From positions 2,170,001-2,234,000 of the forward strand of contig CAJFCV020000006.1 of assembly GCA_904066235.2 (NCBI GenBank): DNA of 64,000 nucleotides, given 5' to 3'. Within the stretch, counting starts at the first letter, position 1; every line of letters starts with the position of its first letter. This DNA is from Bursaphelenchus xylophilus. Taxonomy: Eukaryota; Nematoda; Chromadorea; Rhabditida; Aphelenchoididae. A program made the position numbers and the translations under genes. A model generated the notes under the pieces. It was not told the origin of the DNA. It saw only the letters and a list, made by a program, of their open reading frames with translations, and searched no databases. Positions 1 to 16,700 of the stretch are shown piece by piece.

Positions 1-3999
<3,999 letters not shown>

Positions 4000-4162
4000 C
4001 CCGATCGGTCAAGAGCAGGATCAACAGGAGAGAAGATGGGGAATGCCTTCGAATTCTACCAGTTTTTCCGAGAACCTCAACTGTAAGTTTGTACTGTGAA
4101 ATTTGGAGGAACAACTAGACGGTAAACAGTCACGGTAAAATCATCTGGAATCGCTTATCAAT

Positions 4163-4423
4163 TACAGTGAAGGATCTGATCCAGTGGCAAAAAACGTACC
4201 ATTCTGCATCCGGGAAGTATCAAAAATGTGGCAAAATGCTTCCCCAGTCCAATTAAAAAACTCCGTTTTGAAGAGCGCGCTCTTTTTCCTCACAAAAAGA
4301 GCTGCCGCACTTTTGAAACCGAAGTCTTTTCACTTGGAGTGGGAGGTATTTTGCCACATTTTTTGATGCTTCCTGGATGCAGAATGGTACGTTTTTTGCC
4401 ACTGGGTCAGGTCCCCAACTGTA
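4163..4423. mobile_element. Family A fold-back MITE, copy 2
   Basis: Begins TACAGTGAAGGATCTGATCC and ends with the complementary GGTCAGGTCCCCAACTGTA type sequence, so it is flanked by TA with CAGTG-like ends. It lies just upstream of the myosin start codon, within the probable promoter region. Confidence 0.8.
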
Positions 4424-4429
4424 ATTGAT

Positions 4430-7110
4430 AAACGATTCCAAAAAAATCGAAAAATATTAAGGATGAAAATGGCTATAGCAGTGAAAACCACAAAAATGTG
4501 ACATCGTTTGCAAATTCTGAAAAAAAATTTCAAGCCTATTTCTACCATAGCACAATTTTTTCCCCATGAAACTGGTAAAGATACGCCCCCATCCCAAAAC
4601 TCCAACAATCCGGCTGATTAGTAATCACCCAATCACAAAATGGTCCATAAATTTCACGTAACGCTTCCAAACGCCAAAAATTTCTTATCACAACTTCGAA
4701 TTCCGAACATTCTGTTGACTAGACACCAAAAAAGAAGCTCTTTTTTCATGTGACCAGCGGCCACAAGGGCTAGTTTGCGGTTCGTTAGGGGCAAAACAAG
4801 ACAGAACTGGTTATTACGACTTGTTTTTCTTCTGGGGGGAAAACATTCTTACAGCCAGAAAATCAGAGAAATGGGTGTGCTACGCCTTCTTAGGGCAAAA
4901 CAAACCGTTCAAAGTGCATGAGATTCGAAGATTGTAATTCTAGCTTCAACACAATGTTTAAAACGATCCGCTTACACTCAATGTGTACAAGATAAGCCGC
5001 AAAAAAACTGGACAAAGTGAGAAATGAGCCGCAGAATGTGAGAAAAACAACAAGTTTGATAACCCAAAGTATCAAAAGCATTGCCAAACCCTCAATTTCC
5101 TCATTTTAATCCCCAGTTCGCCAAAATCGAGCTGAATATGCAAGGATAAATCGAATGAGTCAAACGTCAAATCACTTTCGGGCGAATAATTGACCAACTC
5201 TTCATGAATAATATACAAAAGTCTCGAACGTTTTCTCCATTTTTCGCCGGTAAGAGTCAGCGCGAGAGAGGAATTCGGGGCGGAAAAGGCGAGGAGTCGA
5301 AGAGAGAAGAGACACCGGCGACAACAACCACCACGATGCGCTCCTCACTATTTTCGATAAAAATAATCGCGGACCTTAGAAAGCCGTTGCCTTTTTTCGG
5401 GAGAGAAAATGGGCTCGGTGATTCACGACGAGCCCCCTCAGCTAGCTATTAGGTTAAGGAGGAGTGCTGCAGATCATGCGGAGACGGTCGGTCGCATGGA
5501 ATCAGAGATAAAAGTAGAAAGGACAACAATGGGGCAGTCTAATGATGGGACCATTGAAACCTTAGTTCCGTTCCTTTCTTTGGAACAGATCTTTGGTCAG
5601 AAAGAGGGTGTGTAGCCTCGATCAGACCAAAACGTTTTGAATTAGGTAATATTCCATCGGAAATATTCTGTTCGACCTCTTCCGAAGCAATAAGATTAGT
5701 CATAGCAACAGTCTGTCGGGAAAATAATAAGCGCTTGCAATGATGTAATTCTGCCGCTGCGCAATTAATTTTTCCGCAGATATTGCATCAAAAGTTCAAG
5801 AGTTCACACATAGTCGATCCAGTAAAGCCAGAAAGAACTCGTCGCAGAGAACAAACAACCAACTTTCCCTCAAATAACCTTAAAATCAAAATCAGCCAAC
5901 CCACAGACCGTAAATGACAACCCAAAAACAACGTCGAGAACAACATTATCAGAATTTCAAAATCCCATCCAATCACAGAGAGCCGAACAAAGAGAAGAGT
6001 CAAGTTTCCCATTAACCAAGCCAATCCCAGCCGTAAACTTCGAATCGCATTCCATTCCCTGGCTTGTTTTAACCCTCCGAAGCGCACGCCAGCGGTCAGT
6101 TACCCCATAAAAGTAAAAATCAGCCCAAAACATCCTCTCTTCAAATAGCTCTTCCCCCCAAAAAAGCGAACATTCCATCATTCCGGGGGTGCTTTTTCCG
6201 ATTTTCGCTCGAATTTTTTCCCACTCCCGCTATGAAAGAACCGTTCCCGGTTTGATAAACAAAAAATGACTTTGAGGCGACGAGAGGGAAAGTTTCCAAT
6301 TCAAATTTAGACAATTTGAAGGCCGTTGGTCATTAGGAGGGGAAGCGGATTTGCGGGCTCGGGGATTAACGGGAAAAATAAAAAGTTTTGATAACAGCCC
6401 GTTCTCAAAGTCGCTGGGGCGATTTCTGGCGTTTCAATTGTTCAAAAAAAGTTAAGATGCGAGAGACAGCCAAAAAAACATATCGCACTGTGCCAAAAGC
6501 CGAGAATTGCACAGTCCAAAGTGTACTTTTGTTTTCTCGCAGTGCATGTCGCCGAATTGACACTAGCGCCTTTGCGAACCGACTAGTACACATATTCAAT
6601 ATACCGAATCAAAAGAGGCATGTTTATAAACAATATCCTCGATAAACTACAAGAAAATTCCACCGAAATCTCGACATCAAATCGCCCTACCTTACGTTGC
6701 AGATAAAATCTGCAACTCGAGTTTAATGGCCCATGAAACTCCGAATCCTAATTGGATGAACAATATCTGACAGCAAAGTCAAGGAGCCACAGCAAATTCC
6801 ACGAAACCAAAAACTAACTCGCTGTAGCGGATTATGACTAACCTAATCAAGAGATCAAAAAAGCGAACCCCGAAGCTTTTAGATCAAACATCCCGCACAC
6901 AGCGGAAGGAGTCGTCTTCTTCATTGGAATTCCTCTTTCTAGCTCTAATGTATTCCGCACATCCTTTAAAAACATCCTAATCCTTCGATGTTTTACCACT
7001 TTAATCGCCATGGGTAACATACGAAATATCCCTATGTCGGGATAATTCGATGTTATCCATGAGCAAAAAAAATGGTAAAACAAAGAAGACATGTGTTAGG
7101 ATGCTTCTTG
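4430..7110. other. Upstream region with no convincing gene
   Basis: About 2.7 kb upstream of the myosin gene. Open frames here are short and lack splice or homology support. It holds a partial family B MITE (5707-5783) and a stretch with GCACTGTGC motifs at about 6485-6600 related to family C. The purine-rich GAGAGAGG/GAAGAGAGAAGAG stretch near 5260-5310 reads as CT-rich on the myosin strand and could be 5' UTR or promoter DNA, which I cannot prove. Confidence 0.5.
5707..5783. mobile_element. Family B MITE, short copy
   Basis: Left end CAGTCTGTCGGGAAAATAAT followed by GCGC; right end AATTAATTTTTCCGCAGATA, a decayed inverse. Deletion derivative of the family described at 23709-23862. Confidence 0.6.
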
Positions 7111-7550
7111 ATGGCCTTAAAAGACGATTTTTGGCTCGCTGCGTCAGCCGCGGACATTCAAAAAAATTTTTTTTGAGTTTTTTAGCCTAAAATGTTGGTA
7201 TAGGTCACTAAAACACATTCCCAAAATTTTTTTGCCCAGTGATGCCCGGAAGGTAGAAATTTGCATACGGTTATAACCGTCCTTCTGAGCTCTGCTGTTG
7301 CCGTCGCAATAAAGACAGCTTGACGAAACCGACACCATATAGGTTTTGGTGGATGGCGAATTCAAAAATCGCAATTTCAAGTTGGTAGGATTACTGTAAC
7401 ATGCAGTTTTTGACCTTCGGTCGATAAAAATCGACCGTATCTCCTTCAAATCAAAAATCCCACACGATTTTATTGCAGATTTGGAATCAGCGTAAAATTC
7501 TGGTCTAGGAACATGTAATTTGCATCCTTGATTCCGTGGCAGATAAATCA

Positions 7551-7604
7551 TGTCGCAGTGGGTTTTGACGAAAACTAGTAATCTGACGACCCTGGTTCGA
7601 TCCC
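7551..7604 (+). other. tRNA-like Pol III promoter module, left arm
   Basis: A-box-like TGTCGCAGTGGG and, about 43 bp on, a consensus B box GGTTCGATCCC. The acceptor and T-stem halves do not pair properly, so this is a tRNA-derived sequence rather than a working tRNA gene. The right-arm copy has the better A box. Confidence 0.6.
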
Positions 7605-8453
7605 CGCTGGAGACAAATATTGTAAAAAAAAATGGAAATGACATTTAATGGAATTATGAGGGTTATATGAGCAACGCTGAGTATTTTTAGACATCAATGG
7701 AACATGAATTTGAGGTTAAAACAGGACTTATATTACTTTAGTCTCGGAATCCGTGAAAAATAAAACTGCTTCAAACGGGCTGAAATTGATAACACCTATT
7801 CTAGGCCTAATTTTTAGAAACTTTTGCGTTAACTTTTTTTCGTTAGATTACTGTATCGTGGATTACGGTAACATAAAACCCAATTTTGTTTTTTCATGCC
7901 ACAAGGCGCAGAGCCATCGGAATATCACGAAGATTGTAGGAATGGTTAAGAACGAGTGGGCTTGCGCATTAATAGTTCGTTTATGGCCGTACGTTTTGAA
8001 ACACCTGAGTTATCTGACACAATATCACCAATGGATGATGATATTAATTCACACTGAAAATGAGTTAAAATTGCATTTTAAATATGAGGCATGCCCGCTT
8101 TCTGCCGTTTGAATAATATAACCAAAAAAAAATTTAATTTTATTCGAGAATTTTGAAGCAATCGCCTTTAAGGAAGCCGAGCTTTTTGTTACCGTAATCC
8201 ACGATATAGTAATCTAATAAGAAAAAGTTAACGTAAAAGTTTCTTAGAATTAGGCCTAGAATAGGTGTTATCAATTTCAGCCCGTTTGAAGCAGTTTTAT
8301 TTTTCACGGATTCCGAGACTAAAATAATATAAATCCTGTTTTAACCTCAAATTCATGTTCCATTGATGTCTAAAAATACTCAGCGTAGCTCATACAACCC
8401 TCATAATTCCATTAAATGTCATTTCCATCTTTTTTACAATATTTGTCTCCAGC

Positions 8454-8507
8454 GGGGATCGAACCAGGGTCGTCAGGTTACTAGTTTTCGTCAAAACCCA
8501 CTGCGCC
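8454..8507 (-). other. tRNA-like Pol III promoter module, right arm
   Basis: On the minus strand it reads TGGCGCAGTGGG (A box) and then GGTTCGATCCC (B box). It points toward the copy in the left arm. The T stem has mismatches and no matching acceptor stem is visible. Confidence 0.6.
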
Positions 8508-8959
8508 ATGATTTATCTGCCACGGAATCAAGGATGCAGATTACATGTTCCTAGACCAGAATTTTACGCTGATTCCAAATCTGCAATAAAATCTTGTGGG
8601 ATTTTTGATTTAAAGGAGATACGGTCGATTTTTATCGACCGGAGATTAGAAACAGTATGTTACAGTAATCCTACCAACTTGAAATTGCGATTTTTGAATT
8701 CGCCGTCCCGCAGAACCTATATGGCGTCGGTTTCGTCAAGTTTTCTTTATTGCGACGGCAACAGCAGAGCTCAGAAGCACGGTAATATCCGTATGCAAAT
8801 TTCCACCTTCCGGGCATTTCTGGGCAGAAAAATTTTGGGAATGTGTTTTAGTGACCTATACCAACATCTTAGGCCAAAAAACTCAAAAAAAAATTTTTTG
8901 AATGTCCGGCCCCTCGTATTGGCTGACGCAGCGAGCCAGAAATCGTCTTTTAAAAACAA

Positions 8960-10764
8960 CCATTTTGTATATTGAATCCTCTAATGGATTCAGCAAAGAC
9001 ATTGCGTCTTCTGTTGTCTCAGGCCGAGTATTATTTATATGACTTCCTTTTACTCGGACCCTGACACCGGCTGACCCTCAAAAACGTCTTTTATATCCCA
9101 TTCGATGTTAATATTAACCCCGCATGGTCCTTAAAATGGAATTCTTGCGGGGGAAAACAAAGAAAGAAAGACGTTTTTGGGGAGGAAAGCGATGAGGATT
9201 AGGCTCGAGTGACCTTTCGTCCTTTTTCACTCGTAAACCATAATTTCTTCCCATTCTTCGAGTGCTTAAAGCCTTCCAGAAACGCTATAAAAGTGCTAGG
9301 TGAAAATTTCAGGTAAACTGGGCATTCAATTGGCGATAAAAACGCCTGGAGACGAAAATGGCTTGAAAAACGGTTTTATGGAGCAAGATTTTCTTGCTGC
9401 TCGTTCCATGACCTATAAAAACAACCACAAAAACATCGGACTATCGGAATCCAAATAAACACAAAATAAATCATGAAGGGAGTCGGGTAATCCACAAAGA
9501 ACAAAAATTCTGACGAAAATTTATATTACACTAGACAAAAAGGGTAGACATTTCGTGTAAAAAAAGGTAAAAACAAGTGAATTAAATCCCAAAAACTCTT
9601 AACACATTCATTTTTTACCCAAAACCCCTATTTTGATACTCAATATTATCCGCAAAAGCAAGAGCAATTAAAAAGCCGTAAAGAATTCAAATAAAAATTT
9701 CAAACTTGACAGACACACCTTAGAAGCCATAATTCACGAGACGAAATGAATTTCTCGCAACACTGACTCGTCTATCAAACGAAAATATTATCCATGATAA
9801 GCCGCCCACAAAAAACGCCGATAACACGTCAAACAGCGAAAATTTTGAAATAAAATCATAAGAATGAAAGTAGTTGAAGATCATTAGGCTATGTCGAGCT
9901 TAAAAACAAGTAATTATCATCACAGAGGACTAATTCGATTATCCTTCCGCCCGTTTTTCCCATTTTCGGTATACAGACAAAGAATTGACACGCAAGCAAG
10001 TTGGGTCAAGTGTTCCCCCATTCTAATCAGATGCGGGCGCCGCCTGCAGCGGGAATAATTTCATTTGTCGGACGATAATTTCGAGATCAATTTGGTAGGC
10101 AGGTCGTCCCCCCGTAGGCTAAAATTGATAAGTTTAGGAGAATTACTGAGTTCGGAGTCTACAAAAACTGATGTTACATTGCCCTTATCTACACCCTCGA
10201 ACTGAATTTAGGTATAATCCACCTCTCATCATCTGCGTACAGAGGTGTTTCAACTGTGCAAAAAAATCAGACCATGTTTCAGTACCCTTTCTCGAGAAAA
10301 TTAGAGTTTATATTCTACTAGGTAGCCCTTGCCAAGAGGTTCCTAAAAATCAAAAAAAAAGCAAACCCAAAAACTCACTTGCTACCTCCAGCTTCTACAC
10401 CAAATTTCGAGCTTTTCTCTTCTGGTTCCGACTGGAAATGGTCGATTTTTGGTTTCGCGGTAAATAAAAAAGTTAATTTTCTGATTTTTGCACAACGCCA
10501 AGATTTTTGGCACGGATAAAGTTGGTCGTGGCGGGACACGACCAAAGGAGAACCATATGAACCGACCTGCGCCCGAGCTGCGTCTCGTTCGCGATGCAAA
10601 ATTTTCGGAAAAAATCTTTGTGATACGAAATTGGCCCCAATGTTCATGTTTAGCCTGAATATCGTGCTGATTGCAGTTTAAAATCGTTTTACTTTATCAT
10701 TTCCGCCTTAGAGATGCATAGTTTACCTGTTCAGTCGATTTTAATACCGTTACTTTCATTTCAG
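8960..10764. other. AT-rich region upstream of dis-3, no gene seen
   Basis: I see no coding exon with supported splice sites. A candidate open frame at 10171-10467 has neither. The stretch directly before 10767 ends in TTTCATTTCAG, which is the likely trans- or cis-splice acceptor for dis-3. Confidence 0.5.
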
Positions 10765-10766
10765 AG

Positions 10767-13700
10767 ATGTTAGGAAGGTTTTCACTCGCAACAGAGACCT
10801 TGTCCTCCAATATACCTGGAGATGATGTCTTCAAGAAGCGTATGAAAATTGCTTATTACAATCGAAATAGGCATGGACGCATTCGAAGGGTGGGTTGTTA
10901 AGTTTGCAAAATATTGTATTCAAAATTTAGCAAATCGTCGAAAGATACGTTAGAAACGATGCCCATTGTGGGTTGATGGCCTGCAATTGCAATGGGGGAA
11001 CTTCTGAGACGAAGAAGATTGACCCAGTTACCAATCAAGTTCAGAACAAGGTTATGAATCTTCCACATGTCGTTATTGTTGATTCTCAGGTGTTGTGGAA
11101 GTTCCTGGACATCTTTGTTGAGGGTAAAATTGAGTAAGTGTTTCATCGTCTTTTTCTGTTTTGTGTTTAGGGATTTTTTCAAGGGAGACGTGAAGGAGTT
11201 TGTTAATCTTGATATCAGAGGGTCTAAATTAATGTTTTCGGGTTTTGATGTTAGCCTGGCATAAAATCGGATTGGTTTGAACGTTTTTTTGTTAACTAAA
11301 GACACCTTTCTTCTTTTGTGACGCGTTTCGGGAGCGGTTTCATCTTAATTCGTATCGAATTCAGCGAATTTATATTCACCATGCTATTTAACGGATGAAG
11401 TTGAGAAAATATTTTTGTAAATTCTAATGCATAGTTTTTTACTTGTAATTTTTGATATTTCCACACTCCTTGCTTACTTTGCTGTAAAATTTCAGAAACG
11501 TTATCATCCCCTATTCCGCCTGGCGAACAATAAAACAACGGAATCGGAAGGCCTTCGCTCATCTTCAAGATCTTTATGGAACAGTCAACGACAACTATTT
11601 CTTGTTCAATAACGAGTTCTTCGTTGAAACGTTGCCAGAGGAGCCTTTGAGCCAGACTGATGGGTAGGATTTTTTTTATCTTATTTATGGTTTCAAACTT
11701 TAGAGAATCAATTTTGATCGCCAAGATGGCCAACTATTTATTGGAGCACTGGAGAGGCCACAAGGTGGTCCCAGTCGTCCTTACAGCAGATGAAACTGCT
11801 TTAGATCAGATCAAAGGGCTTTATAGATATTCAACAACGTTTTTGAGTTATGTTCGAGGTAGGTCAAGGACTATGTGGTAAAAATACGTTTACTTCCGTG
11901 TGTGCAAAGGGTAATTAAGTGTCTTTATTGTCATGATTGGACATCTCACAGCGGCATATACAATTTTCTTCGGGGTTTGACGGAAATTTCGTCGCATTTT
12001 GCTCTATCTGAAGCGATAAATCGCCGATTTCTTCGGAATTTTGTATATAGCCGTTCTCCGAAACGTTACAACAGGGTACATTGACCTCTTCAATGTGGCC
12101 ATTTGACATATTCCGAGACATTTGGTCATTGTTTTCACCATAGCAAGGTGTTGAACTTCCGGAATCACTCGAATTTGGCCAGCAGCACATTGTTTTACAC
12201 CACTCACAGCAGCTAAAATTTCCTGAAACTTCATGCGCAGCGCAGCCGGGAAGACACGAACAGTCACATTTTGCATTCTGTCCCTCAGGGCATAGTTGAC
12301 TGGCGCAGCAACAGATCAAACACTTGTTTTGAGTTGATGTTTCCTCCTCATGGATAATATAATCGGTATTCCGAGTGAACACATCCAACGTGTAGAGCAG
12401 GTTGATCTTGGCGAAACATAGAGGAATCGCACAAACAATGAGCAATGGAAGCAGTAGTAGACAGATTATGCTAGTTATTGGGCGGAAGCATGTCTTACAA
12501 GTTGATCTGCACCTCGACGAACAAGATTTTTTGCCTCTGGAGCGGAGAATAGGCTCGGAGCGTTCGAAAAACTCCTTGAATTGGATGTAGAATAGAGTGA
12601 TCTTGTCGTTACGATTGTTGGGTTGAGAGTTGAGGGCAGTGGAGAGGTGTAAAGACTCGTTTATTATGGATAACACCTTCTGAAATATAATTTTTTATTT
12701 TTTCTGATTTTTGTATAAAATTTTCACCTTTATTTGATCGCATCTCGCTCCGATTTCTTCCTCGGTCAATCCTTTGCGCTTTTTGATCAAGTCGAACTCC
12801 TTGACACACCAATCTAACATTATTTGAACTTCTACGTTGTCTCGAGCCAGGCTGACTTTAAATTTGTCTGGAGAAAGTTTCTCCCCTTTCCGTTGCAACC
12901 GCTGGTTGCGTAGGTCAATCTCAACTGGCTCATGATTGAGAATTAAAGGCCTCCGACGTCTTGTATTAATAAGGAAACGAAAGAATCTGAATGGTTATAT
13001 CGTGTAGTGACGGATCTGATCCAGTGGCAAAAAACGTACCATTTTGCATCCAGGAAGTATCAAAAAATGTAGCAAAATACCTCCCTCTCCAAGTGAAAAA
13101 AACTCCGCTTCGAAAAGCGCGCATTTTCCTTCAGCGAAGGGAAGGGTTTTGAGACATTTTGGTCCCTTCCGGGATGCATAATGGGACGTTTTTTGCCATT
13201 GGATCCGGTCCCTCACTGTAATATATTGACGGACCTGATCCAGTGGCAAAGAACGTACCATTTTGCATCCAGGAAGTATCAAAAAATGTAGCAAAATACC
13301 TCCTTCTCCAAGAGAAAAAAGTTAGTTTTGAAAGGCGCGCTTTTCGCTCACAGCGCTTTTGAAATCGGAGTTTTTCACTTGGAGAGGGAGGTATTTTGCC
13401 ACATTTTTTGATACTTCCCGAATGCAAAATGGTACGTTTTTTTTGCCACTGAATCAGGTCCCTCACTGTAATAGTAGCGGTATTCTGGTTGAATATTCAA
13501 GAACTTACTGGCTAATTCTCCTCCATAGACCTTGAAATGGCGTGAGAAGCGCTGATAATCCTTCGGTGATGCTAGAAATTAGAAAAATAGGGTTAAAATA
13601 CGATGGTTTCTTTGAAAAGTTTCAAAATTTACCGTTTTTTGATGGACTTTCGAAGCGATGAGGTATTTTCCGGCTGCGACGTGATCGTTGTTTCACATAT

Positions 13701-16700
13701 AGTAATCGTTGATGCATCTTTCATAATGATAGAGCAAAATTTTTACAAGATTTTTATATTATACATGGTGGATGTGGGAATTTTTGGAATTTTGTATGGC
13801 TTTGATGTGGTATTCTTTGTCTGATCGTTGAATTAGCTGGCATAGAGAGTATCTTGCCGATTGGTTTTTGTGAAATGATTGGATCGACAGTCTGAAATTA
13901 TTTCCAAATTTTTTTTTATTCTAGGCTTTCCCAAGTCCGATGACAAAAAACTTCTCGTTCAACGAGTCAAAGAGCTCGGAAAGGTGGAGGAAAAAGGCGG
14001 CAAGAACCCGCATTATCCCTACTACATGACCGAAAGAGAGCTGGACACCGCCGTCCGCGAGGGAACCGTCCGCGTCGGCAAATTCATGGTGACCATGGAG
14101 AACAGACAAGAAGCTTACGTCCAAGTCAATGATACCCTCAAAGTTCTGGTTCATGGAGTACTGAACATGAACCGAGCCATCACCGGCGACTCGGTGGCGG
14201 TCTATATCTTCCCGGAGAGCAAGTGGCGGGCACCGGAGGGACGTTTCAGAACGCAGGAGGTGGAGGAAGAAAAGAAGGAGGAATTTCTGGAAGAAGAGGA
14301 TGAAGAAAAGAAGAACAAGAAGAAAGAGAATGCTGTCCCTACTGGAAGAGTGGTTAGCATTGTGAAAAGACAGTTGAAACATTACTGCGGAATTTTGGAA
14401 CCTCCGAATGTGAAAAGTAAGGATTTTTAGGGGAAATTTGAGATTTTTAGAAAGTTTGAAGTCAAAAAAGATGTTTTTAATATTGAGACTTGATTTAAAT
14501 TGGGATTTAGAATGTAAGCTAGTAGATTTTGAGTAGATTGCCTCGGGGGATTTAGAGAAAAAGGGTCAAAAATTGAAAAAAATTGGTGTAAATGATCATT
14601 TTTGAGGGGAATTGGCTAAAATTGCCGTTTTTGTAAGATTTTGCTATTTTAATGAGCCCTTTTTGACCTGAATTTGAAGGAGAGTGTAGTAGAAGTATTG
14701 CAAATACTTTTAGATGGAAGTCGCTGTATTTTCCGCCCCGCCGATCGCCGCCTTCCATCAGTTATCATCGACACCCGCGCCTACGAAATGGCCATCGGAA
14801 AGAAGGTCCTGGCGTCGATCGTGAGATGGCCCGCGGACTCGTGGCTCCCTCAAGGATCCCTGGTCCGCGTTATTGGACAAGTCGGAGACAAGGACGCGGA
14901 AAATGAAGTCATTCTTCTCGAGCATGACGTCCGATTCCGCGATTTCACCGAAGAAGAGCGCGCCGAACTCCCAAGAGCGGACTGGAAACCCGCCTCACCC
15001 CTTGAACCCTACCGCAGAGACCTCACTTACCTGGACATTTGCTCGGTGGACCCGGTGGGATGCACGGACATTGATGATGCCCTTCATTTCCGGGAGCTGT
15101 CGAAGGGACGCTACGAAGTTGGTGTCCACATCGCTGATGTCAGTCATTTTGTTCGAGCTGGATCTCCCCTGGACCTGGAGGCGTCGAGACGGTGCACTAC
15201 GGTAGGTTTTTTTTCATCGGCCAAAAGTTCTTGCGCTTCGGTGACCTGGCCTTCCAAGGAGCTGATCCTGGGTTGCTGGGAGTTCACGAGTTGCTCGAAC
15301 TCTTCTCGCTGGCGCTGGGCGACATCGAACTCGGGTTGGGTCTAAAATAAGGGCAATAAAAAATAATTTTTTAATTCGAAAACCACCAATCATACTAGAG
15401 TTCTTTCTACAATGGGGGATATGATCCAGTGGCAAAAAACGTACCATTTTGCATCCAGGAAGTATCAAAAATGTAGCAAAATACCTCCCTCTCCAAGTGA
15501 AAAAATCCGATTTCAAAAGCGCCCTCTCTTTTTGTGAAGAGGGGGCCTTCAAAAAGAAGTTTTTTCACTTGGAGAGGGATGCATTTTGCTACATTTTTGA
15601 TACTTCTCGGATGCAAAATGATAAATGTTTTGCCACTGGATCAGGTCCGTCACTGTAGACCATTTTTGAAGGTCTTTTTTTCAGCGATATTATCCATAAC
15701 CATCAACTTTTTTTAGGTCTACCTTTGTGGAAGGAGAATTGATATGTTGCCGGAAAGATTGTCCTCTCATTTATGCTCCCTGAGAGAACATGAATTAAGG
15801 TATGCATTCTCGGTGATCTGGGAGCTGGATGAAAACGCGGACATCCAAAGAGTTGAGTTTACAAAATCCCTGATCAAGTCCAGAAGAGCTTTCACATACG
15901 AGCAGGCACAACAATTGGTTGATAAAAAAGATGATGTAAGTGCTGAATAATGTGGTCCCTTTATGATAAGGAAAAACTTGCCAAATTTTGCAAAAAGAAT
16001 TGTACCAGATGTCTAGTGTAATATAATTTTTGTAATTTTTAGCTGTATTTTTTCATTTTTCAGCAATCTGTCCTTGCCCTATCACTCCGAGGCCTCATGA
16101 AGCTCTCGAAAATCATGCGTGAACGTCGTAGAAATCGAGGATCCCTCACTTTGGCCTCGATGGAAATTCGCTTCGATTTTGATGAGAAAACGGGAAATCC
16201 AATCGGGGTTTCGCAGAAGCAATCCCTAGATACAATGTCGATGGTGGAGGAATTCATGTTGTTGGCGAATGTGTCGGTTGCCGAGCGGGTTCTCCATGAA
16301 TTCCCGGGAGCAGCGATGCTCCGAAGACATCCAGTCCCGAATCAAGAAGCATTCAAGCCATTGTTGGAAGCGGCTGCGGAAATGGGCCTTGAAATTAAGG
16401 TGGGAATGGAGTGTTGGGTGGAATAGAGGAGCTAGGGGAATTGGGAAGGGGTTGAAGAGGTTTTGGATGGGCGTTTTTGAGGTTTATATATTGTTTTACA
16501 CAGAATTTCCAAAAATTTGAAGATTTTTTGCGAAAAAGATGTAAAAATCGATTGTTTTGTGATTTTTGAGTGCTAGAAAGGACATCTCAGGGTGTGTAGA
16601 GACATTTACAAAGCTTTTTTCAGACCGACAACAACAAAGTTCTCGCAGAATCCCTGGATAAAGCCGTGGATCCGAAGAATCCGAAGGCAAATCAAATGCT

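Larger units (their letters stand above)
7119..8952. mobile_element. Inverted-repeat element with tRNA-like modules in both arms
   Basis: Left arm 7119-7872 and right arm 8188-8952 are reverse complements (about 755 bp, high identity), with a 315-bp spacer. The arms start AAAAGACGATTTTTGGCTCG. Open frames at 7144-7644 (-) and 8508-8975 (+) are mirror images of each other and look non-coding: no introns, no recognisable domain. Each arm contains a tRNA-like stretch (7551-7604 plus strand; 8454-8507 minus strand). I see no transposase. Confidence 0.85.

Noticed and set aside
7144..8975. Mirror-image open frames of about 160 codons in the 7-9 kb element
   Set aside because: They arise from the two arms of one inverted repeat, contain the tRNA-like stretch in frame and have no known domain.
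11134..11495. Extra dis-3 exon at about 11171-11250
   Set aside because: It can be spliced in frame from the GTAAGT at 11134 but then runs into TAA; skipping it joins the PIN domain correctly.
10898..11733. Two overlapping minus-strand open frames (135 and 145 codons)
   Set aside because: They are antisense to dis-3 exons 2-4 and read straight through its introns. The plus-strand model gives the conserved DIS3 sequence with matching phases.
13879..14430. A separate gene starting at 13879
   Set aside because: The segment is dis-3 exon 5; the sequence before 13925 is intron with a TTCTAG acceptor.
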